Source: Cephalothrix simula
Lineage: Eukaryota > Nemertea > Palaeonemertea > Archinemertea > Cephalotrichidae
DNA length: 14,684 bases
Assembly: GCA_035591015.1 (NCBI GenBank)
Contig: JAXIUW010051118.1
Location: forward strand, 1 to 14,684
Direction: 5' to 3'
In this document: positions 8,312 through 14,684 of the stretch, piece by piece
Position numbering within the stretch: position 1 is the stretch's first letter
How the letters are laid out: each line of letters opens with the position of its first letter
Translations under genes and position numbers: made by a program
Notes under the pieces: generated by a model
Seen by the model: only the letters and a program-made list of their open reading frames with translations
The model's database searches: none
Told to the model about the DNA's origin: nothing

Positions 8312-8372
8312 GGGTTGGTTTGATTCGAAGGCAATCGATATCTGAGTGAAAAAGCCAATAACCAACCCATAG
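8303..8372. repeat. Right-end hairpin of the putative transposon
   Basis: CTATGCTAGGGGTTGGTT at 8303-8320 pairs with AACCAACCCATAG at 8360-8372 across an imperfect inverted repeat; the inner arm carries a few extra bases. CAGCG immediately precedes the inner arm and GGC follows the outer arm shortly after. This mirrors the left end at 1-76. Confidence 0.65.
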
Positions 8373-8376
8373 TGGC

Positions 8377-9370
8377 TAGGTTGGATATTTTTCCATGCCC
8401 CCCCCGTCGCGGTTAGTATTTCGGTTCTTGTAGTATCATGATCACCGGCGCCATCTTTGCAAATTAAAAACCAACAATCTGCAATCTGATAACATGGATA
8501 GATATGGCAATAGGAAACTAAAAAAAAAAAAATGTAAGCTTCTGATTTTTGTGTGTGAAGTGTGCCCAGAAGTCCTCGGTAAGCTTAACATTTTTTATCA
8601 TCATCTCTTCAAATTTCAGACTTCAGTTCAATTTTAAAATTCATAAATTTGCTCAGCAGCTCAGTCTGCTGAACATGCTGAAATGACCATTTCTTCGAAA
8701 AGACCTCCTCCCAGTGGGTGGGTAGACTACAGACCCCCATGGAAATGACAATGACATTCAATATCACTATTCAAGTCTGTTTTATCATTTTTCGGCTCTC
8801 TCTTTGAATATTTTGAAGTTCGCCAATTCAGCGAACTGATAAATTTTCAGCACTGATGCCTGACGACGCATGCTTTATTAAAATTAAATTTAAAAAAAAG
8901 AATAAGTCATAGCTGTACAGGTCCAATGCAGGCATCCGTCATGGTAGGTCTACCGTCAGGGTTTTGTCCCATGATCATGGTTTCAATGCCTAAATTAAAA
9001 ATTAAGGGACAAATATGGTACGGTACCGGTAAGTTTTTTGAGCTGATTTGGAATAAATAGGGCTGACCAGAATAAGCAGATGCACTGTACCGGTATAAAA
9101 ATTTTAAAGATTTATTTTTAATTTGTTTAGTGCATTTTGTATTTTGTATTGAAGATTGGCTGTTTTTCTCATTTCCATATCACGTTTCCGGTATACGTTT
9201 GGGGGGGGGTTAACCACTGATCCCACTCCGTTCGCTAGATGACTTACTTGGTGCACTTGAAAATAATGAAGGAAAAGTATTTTAAATTAATATGAGTACC
9301 GACCGGTACTTACACTGAACCGACTTCAACTTTGGAATATGCATACCGTAGTTAAGATAAATCAAGTGTA
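8377..9370. other. Intergenic region with no gene recognised
   Basis: I find no reading frame with recognisable content. It holds short homopolymers (C8 near 8398, A12 near 8521, G9 near 9201) and several scattered ACCGGT motifs, such as TACGGTACCGGTAAG near 9020 and CTGTACCGGTATAAA near 9087. ACCGGT also forms the end of the small element at 3058-3240, so eroded copies of that family may lie here. Confidence 0.4.
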
Positions 9371-9395
9371 TTAAATAAAAGGACTAATGCTTACC

Positions 9396-9585
9396 TGATA
9401 AGAGGCATATGCAATAACATAACCAAATCTAGATTTGCTAATAGTTTGTCTACTATTAATATGAAAGTATGAGTATTCGACCGAGCTTTGATGCGAATTG
9501 TCGTGTACTGTGGCACTGGCACACCCAGTGAATGCACTAAAGTTCCTCCTTCCCAGAGTAAGTTGTTCTGCTGAAGGAGAGTCAT
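9396..9585 (-). other. Possible minus-strand 5' exon, weak
   Basis: An ATG at 9585 opens a frame of about 63 residues that reaches a good GTAAGC donor (9395-9390) just before its stop. I see no partner exon downstream on the minus strand and no family match. The next minus-strand gene has its own ATG at 8128 and lies inside the transposon. It could be the first exon of a gene running past the left edge, or chance. Confidence 0.15.
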
Positions 9586-9830
9586 GTTTCAGTCTACCGA
9601 TTGATAGATACAAACCCTTAGTTCATTACGGTAAGGTGAAGTCAGGGACTGGAAAAATCAATCCTTGCTCAAGATGATCAAAATAAATAAGGCGGAAAAC
9701 TAATCTGAGACCAAAAGTTTCTTTTTTGTTTACAATATAGTAGAATTTATTTTCCATTATACCTCTGTTTTATTGCGAAAAAAAGTTTACGAAACATATA
9801 ATTATCATTTGTAAAATAGCTGGCGCTAAC

Positions 9831-12800
9831 TTAAATAGCTGGATAATTTATGCCAAACATGTCAATTGCTACTCTGTAGATTCCTGAAATACTCTTAATC
9901 CCTTTAGATTCCAATTTCTTGAGGCAAGCTCTGACTTCTTCTAAGATTTCAAGTGCCTCTTTCTCATTATTGTACATACCAGAAAATTCAGCTCTTACCG
10001 CAAATCTAAATCTTCCCATTGGTGATACCAGTTTATAGAGTGTAGCATTTTTGAATTTGAGTTCAGCCGATGCCTGTGAATAAGAAATATAAGTTTAATA
10101 CATTGCAAATTAGTGTGACAACTTTGGACCCACTTTGGAACTTGGTACCTATTATCTTTTAGAATTATATAGCATTTTACTATATAGTTGATACAAAGGA
10201 AAATTGAGACCCCGAGAGCACTCGGCGGACCCAGGGATCGAACCCGCACCCTTCAGATATTTACACGAAGGACTCGCGTTAGACCGCTTGGCTAGCACGA
10301 CTCTACAAAATGTTTCAATCTTCCAAGTTATTTGAAGGTAACTCGGAATGTACCAATTTTAGATGGCTTTTTGGGTACCTGGTATGGCAGATTAGTTCAT
10401 ACTCCGATGCCATATTAGTGGAAATTGGTCAAATCCAGAGAATCACCCACCCACCCCTAACTGAGTCTGACATAAATCAAATTTATCTGACACTATTCGA
10501 TGGACACCCACCCTATAAGTTGGCAAAATTGAGCTAATCTGACACCAAAAATAAAAAATGACCCCACCCCAATTTTTTGTTGTTGCGTGCACCAAAAAAA
10601 TGTAAAAAAATATGTCGCAAAAAAATTTTTTTTAAAAATTTGTCACGAAATAAAACATTGTCAAAAATTATATTGCGGTGGAAAAAATTTATCAAAAATT
10701 TTGTCGGGAAAGAAAAAAAATTGTCGAAAGTTTGTGATTTTTTGCTTTCGCGACAAAATTTATACCTACATAGGCTGACATTTTGGTTATATTTCTAGTA
10801 AAATGTTGAAACACCCGCCAACTAGCCTGACGTCAAACTTAAATTAATCTCTAAAATTTACAAAACACTGACGTCAGACTAGTTTCCCGCAGACCCCAAA
10901 AACACCCACCCCACCCAGGTCGTATGAAACTAGGCTGAAAAAACCCATTTCCCTTCCCCTGCTCTTACCTTTCTTAAGATGTCAACGCCAGTTTGTGCCT
11001 CCCAGTCATTGATGAATTCTTCATTTGTAACTGAGTCAGGTAATTCAAACAGTGTTGTCAAAAAACGTGTAGTAAATGGTCTGACTTTAATGTGGCTCGG
11101 GCTGTCAACAGTTTGTTGGCCATCGGCTCTTACCTCTGCAACTTCTTGAAAGATACCTAAATATCAGAAAGTTTTAAAAGGTACGGCAAAAGCATAAAAT
11201 TGTTAAAAACAGAACGAAGAAGATGTAGCAGTTACAGAAACATTATCAGTCACCACTATGTATACATCATTGTGATGAAATGGCACAAATTCATAGATTT
11301 TCACCGGATTTTCGATGGTAATCATCCTAGTAGCTACCGTAGTGAACTAACGGGTTTGTGTTCGATCGAAAGGGGGGAGAGAGAACATTAGTCTCCTATA
11401 GTAGACTACCTAGTAGCCCTTATCAGATGTTATTCAAAGAAAAAATCTTGGAATCAATTGAATAAACAAGGTGTTTGATAGCGCTTAAAACAATAATTTT
11501 GAAAAACCCTTTCTTTAGAAACCAATTGGATAAAGTGATTATTTTTAAAGGCCATACATACGTACATGTATTTTGATTTATAAAAATCTTTATATCATGA
11601 ATGAATATTGATTTGCAGGATAATGAAGACTTTTTGCAAAGAAATATCAAACATTACAGCTATACGAGTTCATATTGGTCAAAAAATATTTTCATACAAC
11701 TATCATAGTGCATCATATCATTGGGAACATGAAACTTGTGGTCAAAATATTTATCTTTAGGAGATGTATTATGCAACAATTATTAATTTCAGTTACATCG
11801 AAATTATTGAAAAATTATTTGAAATTATTTGAAAAAAAGAAAAAAGCAATTATTGCTATAAGTTTCATTTTACTTGCAAACGTTTTCGGAAATCAACATC
11901 ATTCCCTCTTCAGGCAAAAACTTTTTGTCAGTTAAAATTCAAAATTTAAAAGATATGACGTCATAATCATACGTCATCAAAAAATACATGTATAAATGCA
12001 AAAACTATACTCAAATTTGATAAATGTGACTTTCCATGTAGAAACGTGACGTGACATGTAGAAACGCAATCATCTTTTTGCAAAAAACTGTCCGAAAACC
12101 AGCTGGGACCGGTCATTTTATATTATGAATGAATTTATTGTTTGATATTCCATATATACATGCACATATATGCATAGATAAATAATATTTACTTATATAG
12201 AGCTTAATTAATATAAACAATACAATATCAGAAACTTTAGACTTTGTCACAAATATTCAAAACAAATGAAGCACCACTTCTGAACATCTGTTTGTTCAAG
12301 CATTGATTGTTCAAACCTTATTGATAAAAGCTAAAAATCCATGCTTGAACAAACAGATGTTCAGAAGCGGGGCTTCATTTATTTATTAAATTTGAGTATA
12401 TCAAGTTTTTGCATTTATACATGTATTTTTTGATGACGTATGATTATGACGTCATATTTTTTAAATTTTGAATTTTAACTGACAAAAAGTTTTTGCCTGA
12501 AGAGGGATTGGTGTTGATTTCCGAAAACGTTTGCAAGTAAAATGAAACTTATACTCGACTTATAGCAATAATTGCTTTTTTCTTTTTTTATAAATATTTG
12601 AAATTATATTTGGAAATATCGTACAATTTAGTGGTTACATTTTTGAAGGGCTTTTCATCACCTGGAAAACCTAGAAATCAAAGAAAAGTCAGGGAATTTC
12701 AAAGAAAACTACAAAGTCAGGTTTTTATAATTTCAGGGTTTATGTAATAAAACTTTGTCGCTTTACGCATAAAAAATCTTTGCGGTTATCATGAAATTAT

Positions 12801-14165
12801 ACCGCTAATTAGTTTTTTCCAAATTTTTTTGCTAGCGCATTCCTTGAAAAAGGACAGGGAATCTTTTGCGAAGAGTCCAAGAAATCAGGGAAAAGTAAGG
12901 GAAAATGGAAATAATGGAAAACTGACCACCCAGTACGGTGTTCTGTTTGTAAATACCATATTTACCCATAGGTAAGCCGCACTTTTTTACATCGAAATTT
13001 CGTGAAAAGTTAGTATACGAGTATAAGTTTTTACCAATTTTTACAAACCTAAACCTACACCTAAAATCGGTCCAAATACCAAGAAACCTTCCTAACTATG
13101 AGACAAAAAAGACATTTGGTAAATAAAAAATCATTAGCATTTTTGAAAAAAATGAAATATTATACAGTTATTGGACACTTTATGAGTGCAATATGAAAGT
13201 AGTTATTTGTCCGAGGCGCGCAGCGCCGAGGATAAATAATTGCTCATATTGCACGAAGAAATGTCCAATAACTGTTTTATTAACCATTTATTCCCGAGAA
13301 ATATAGTTTTCGACAAAATATTACTCTACTGTTGAGTGCGACTGTACAATAAATATTAATATTGTACAGCAAATGGTTAATAATTACGATTATTAATGAG
13401 GCAAAATATTAATATTAGACTATAAGTATAATGCATTAAGCATGTTAAGAACAACATGAAATTTTTTCATTACTTCATAGCACATATTAACCAAGCATAC
13501 ATTTAATTAATTTACGGACAAATAATACAGAAAGTGTGAATAATATTCTATAAAACCATTTTCAATGTGTATTCATGAATCATTGAACTTATATACAAGT
13601 ATACCTACAAACTATTTATTAACAATGGGTAACTTCAACCTTGATTCAATGCTGAATTTTCCTTACCCCCCGTAAATTTGAGAAGCGGGGGGCGGTGATC
13701 AAATTCAAACTTGAATCAAGGTTGTGGGTTACTTAGGACTACATTATGCGCAAATTGGCCGGGTCATCAAACCATGAAATCTTATGGAGTGAAATTCTCC
13801 CGAAAAAAATTTTGAAGTGAGAATTCTTGAAAGTTTGGGGTGCGGCTTATTTTTGTGTAAAGTCTAGGAACGGAAATTTTGCCCAAAAGTCAGGGTGCGG
13901 CTTATACTAGGGGGCGGCTTATCTATGGGTAAACGCTACAATAGCATTGTTGAGGCGGAATTCGGGTTTCGTAGTGCCTTGGACATTAAATAATCCGAGG
14001 CTTCTATAAGAACTAATTTGATTTTGGCATGTTTAGACCTACCTGGTTGGGGCTTAGCGCCTGGAAGTAATTTCTTCGCAAGCTCTGTGAATTTTGGATC
14101 ACTTCTGAAGGCACCAAAGCCTTGCAAACTTGTGTAGACGGCAAAATTGAACCCAACAAATACAT
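9831..14165 (-). CDS. 3' part of an unrecognised host-like gene, three in-phase exons
   Basis: Exons are 14165-14043, 11156-10969 and 10073-9831. Donors are GTAGGT and GTAAGA; acceptors are TTTCAG, ATTTAG and ATTCACAG. Phases match at both joins (PQP|G|IFQE, ILRK|ASAE). The visible product is about 183 residues, starting VFVGFNFAVYTSLQGFGAFR and ending MFGINYPAI before TAA. It is a soluble-looking alpha/beta mixture with a charged helix, EKEALEILEEVRACLKKLES, near the C-terminus. I see no signal peptide, membrane span or catalytic motif. The first visible exon needs one base from upstream, so 5' exons lie beyond 14684. The exons keep frame despite introns packed with repeats, which argues for a functional host gene. 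I do not recognise the family. Confidence 0.65.
10201..10301 (-). mobile_element. tRNA-derived SINE head with Pol III A and B boxes
   Basis: Read on minus, TAGCCAAGCGGTCTA (10294-10280) fits the tRNA A box and GGTTCGATCCC (10244-10234) fits the B box. Between them CCTTC and GAAGG form an anticodon-arm-like stem with an oversized loop of about 12 nt. The 7-nt start GTCGTGC has no full complement after the T arm, so no acceptor stem closes. It is therefore a tRNA-derived SINE or tRNA pseudogene, Leu/Ser-like in spacing, rather than a working tRNA. It sits in the last intron of the unrecognised gene. Confidence 0.65.
10609..10760. repeat. Degenerate TTGTCGNGAAA / A-run repeat tract
   Basis: About five spaced, related motifs (TGTCGCAAAAAAATTT, TTGTCACGAAAT, TTGTCAAAAATT, TTTGTCGGGAAAG, TTGTCGAAAG) occur within 150 bp. 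A reversed TTTCGCGACAAAATTTAT closes the tract. Open frames across it are low-complexity Lys-rich and not believable as genes. Confidence 0.4.
10820..10884. repeat. 65-bp hairpin ending in TGACGTCA-type arms
   Basis: AACTAGCCTGACGTCA at 10820-10835 is inverted as TGACGTCAGACTAGTT at 10869-10884, with one mismatch. TGACGTCA is also the CRE/ATF site and recurs near 11955 and 12450 in the foldback element. It may be a short MITE remnant. Confidence 0.5.
11829..12595. mobile_element. Foldback element with roughly 200-bp inverted arms and interrupted left arm
   Basis: The arms are 11829-12025 and about 12381-12595. They are nearly identical when inverted and contain TATGACGTCATAATCATACG, CATTTATACATGTAT and GCAATTATTGC-type blocks. 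A second inverted pair lies inside, 12264-12303 against 12341-12380, at 38 of 40 bases. ATTTGAAATTAT flanks both sides directly (11817-11828 and 12596-12607) and could be a target duplication, though it is AT-rich. There is no coding capacity. The right arm has an 11-bp local duplication near 12551. Confidence 0.7.
12026..12263. other. 238-bp insertion splitting the foldback's left half
   Basis: On the right side the outer arm runs directly into the inner palindrome. On the left the same junction is split here: GATAAAT before and AAATGAAG after would rejoin to the right-arm sequence exactly. The insert starts with a direct repeat, CATGTAGAAACG, at about 12035 and 12055. No inverted ends or target duplication are obvious. 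Confidence 0.5.
12640..12945 (-). mobile_element. Inverted, diverged copy of the 7073-7372 MITE family
   Basis: Read on minus it repeats the blocks TTTCCCTGATTTCTTGGACT, CCTGTCCTTTTTCAAGG, ATAACCGCAAAGATTTTTT and GCGTAAAGCGACAAAGTTTT. Its start is a diverged TACTGGGTGGTC at about 12945. The far end is eroded, near ATCACCTGG at 12658. Confidence 0.55.
13164..13275. repeat. 112-bp nested palindrome with GC-rich tip
   Basis: ACAGTTATTGGACA (13164-13177) is inverted perfectly at 13262-13275. GTGCAATATGA (13186-13196) is inverted at 13244-13254, and TTATTTGTCC faces GGATAAATAA. The tip is GAGGCGCGCAGCGCCGAG. Nearly the whole segment can fold on itself. Confidence 0.65.
13280..13380. repeat. 101-bp inverted repeat with inner perfect hairpin
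   Basis: TTAACCATTT (13280-13289) is inverted at 13371-13380. Inside its right side CTGTACAATA (13342-13351) is inverted as TATTGTACAG (13360-13369) over an 8-bp loop. It lies directly after the preceding palindrome. Confidence 0.5.
13629..13732. repeat. 104-bp palindrome with C/G-run centre
   Basis: GTAACTTCAACCTTGATTCA pairs, with a 2-base offset, with the inverted TGAATCAAGGTTGTGGGTTAC at the right end. TTACCCCCCG faces CGGGGGGCGG near the centre. It is probably a nested small foldback element. Confidence 0.55.
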
Positions 14166-14179
14166 CTGAAATATTTTTG

Positions 14180-14684
14180 TTGTTACAGTATAAAATTAAA
14201 AACACCACAGGCAAAAAAAAAAACCAGACATTTGGAAGCTTTTGGGACTTCAAGCCCCTTCCTCAGCGGAATTTATTTTATGAATAAAATTCATTAAAAA
14301 TTTGACAAAATTAGCGTTGAGTATAAAAGTATAAAATATAAATAATATTGTTAAACACTGATTGTTAAAACATGTAAATAAACTAACAGCGTAAAACTTT
14401 GGCACAGTTTTGTTAATTCGAGACAATTAAACCAATTACAAAATCTATGACTGTGTAGCCCGGTTCCCTAGCCCTGTTCTGGATAACGATAAGAAGAAAA
14501 GGGCTAGTTATCAGGGGTAGCCAGTCTACGGACCTTTCCGGTTACATTGAAGGATCGTCAAATGACCGGAGGACCTCCTATAATATTCAAGTTAAAAATG
14601 TTGAAAATATAAAAACCGTTTTTACCCCTCGGCGAAATTTTCGCCAAGGGGTATTAGTATCGTCGTGTCCGTCTGTCCGTCTGT
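14180..14684. other. Intronic repeat-rich sequence at the right edge
   Basis: No exon is recognisable here, so the upstream exons of the unrecognised gene are further right. CTAGCCCT at about 14468 faces AGGGCTAG at about 14500. TACCCCTCGGCGAAA (14623-14637) faces a near-complement ending in CGCCAAGGGGTA (14642-14653), a strong GC-rich hairpin. It is followed by a run of GTCC/GTCTGTCC units at the end of the window. This looks like the end of a dispersed repeat that continues outside. Confidence 0.5.

Larger units (their letters stand above)
1..8376. mobile_element. Putative 8.4-kb two-gene DNA transposon with RecQ-like helicase and DUF6589-type transposase (AcademH-like)
   Basis: Two convergent genes, a RecQ-like helicase on plus and a DUF6589-family protein on minus, are enclosed by hairpin-forming sequences at 4-70 and 8303-8372. 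The two ends are mirror images. The outer arms read GGCCCTATGGGTTAG at 1-15 and, reversed, GCCACTATGGGTTGG at 8376-8362. Both inner arms are followed by CGCTG (at 72-76 on plus, and at 8300-8296 read on minus). This suits the terminal parts of one element. From memory, a helicase-encoding lineage of the Academ superfamily (AcademH) is known in animals and fungi, and this is the closest match I can name. The left terminus may lie just before base 1, so a target-site duplication cannot be tested. Alternatively, two host-domesticated transposon genes may have kept remnants of the ends. Confidence 0.6.
12961..13933. mobile_element. 973-bp non-autonomous element with 20-bp terminal inverted repeats
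   Basis: TTTACCCATAGGTAAGCCGC at 12961-12980 is inverted as GCGGCTTATCTATGGGTAAA at 13914-13933, matching at 19 of 20. The GCGGCTTAT motif recurs inside the right end near 13843 and 13897. There is no coding capacity. TTTACCC ends with repeated AAGCCGC motifs recall widespread hAT-like MITEs, but I see no clean 8-bp duplication, so the superfamily stays open. Three smaller palindromes are nested in it. Confidence 0.6.
11157..14042. other. Large repeat-filled intron of the unrecognised gene
   Basis: The intron is 2,886 bp. It contains the foldback element at 11829-12595, a MITE copy at about 12640-12945 and the inverted-repeat element at 12961-13933. The stretch 11157-11828 shows no gene and no recognised repeat. 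Confidence 0.5.

Noticed and set aside
10201-10301. Functional tRNA gene on minus
   Set aside because: A and B boxes are present, but the acceptor stem does not close and the anticodon loop is about 12 nt. It is a SINE head or pseudogene.
10577-10798. Lys-rich plus-strand open frame
   Set aside because: It lies in a degenerate A/T-run repeat tract and the protein is low-complexity, so it is not a gene.
11675-11935. Plus-strand open frame entering the foldback element
   Set aside because: It runs into the inverted arm of a noncoding element and has no recognisable domain.
13629-13732. CRISPR-like or tandem repeat array in the palindrome-rich stretch
   Set aside because: The repeats are inverted pairs, not regularly spaced direct repeats, and the setting is eukaryotic.
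12961-13933. Kinship between the TTTACCCATAG ends here and the CCTATGGGTTAG ends of the large element
   Set aside because: Only about nine bases (CCTATGGGT) are shared and the rest differs, so this is probably coincidence.

Overview
The window is animal-like nuclear DNA. It is AT-rich, its genes are split by GT-AG introns, and its spacers hold many short inverted-repeat elements (MITE and foldback types) plus a tRNA-derived SINE. The tone of the repeats suggests a marine invertebrate, but the species cannot be fixed from sequence alone.

Left half (about 1-8376): two convergent genes sit between two similar hairpin structures. The plus-strand gene (425-1930) has no introns and encodes a 501-residue RecQ-like superfamily 2 helicase. 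The minus-strand gene (8128 down to 3291) has six exons that I could join by splice signals. It encodes a protein of about 1,130 residues with an N-terminal C-x2-C...C-x2-C (ZAD-like) finger and a long C-terminal region that I recognise as the DUF6589 family, here read as a transposase-like protein. At both outer edges, 4-70 and 8303-8372, an outer CTATGGGTTRG arm faces an inner arm followed by CGCTG, in mirror orientation. The simplest reading is one DNA transposon of about 8.4 kb that carries its own helicase and transposase. It resembles the helicase-encoding Academ lineage (AcademH), as far as I recall that family. Four of the five splice junctions join in frame. The first does not, so there is either a hidden microexon, an unusual donor or a 1-base lesion.

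Right half (8377-14684): about 1.4 kb shows no clear gene. The 3' part of a different split gene follows on the minus strand, with three exons at 14165-14043, 11156-10969 and 10073-9831 that join in phase. I do not recognise its product. Its 5' exons lie beyond the window. Its introns carry a tRNA-derived SINE, a 767-bp foldback element whose left arm is interrupted, a MITE copy shared with the transposon introns, and a roughly 970-bp inverted-repeat element with three smaller palindromes nested in it. The window ends in another repeat with a GC-rich hairpin and a GTCC/GTCTGTCC run.

How the parts relate: the helicase and transposase genes look like partners in one mobile element and lie tail to tail with their promoters just inside the element's ends. 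One TA-flanked MITE family has landed in two introns of the transposase gene and in an intron of the unrelated gene. That places MITE invasion after or alongside the larger element's arrival.
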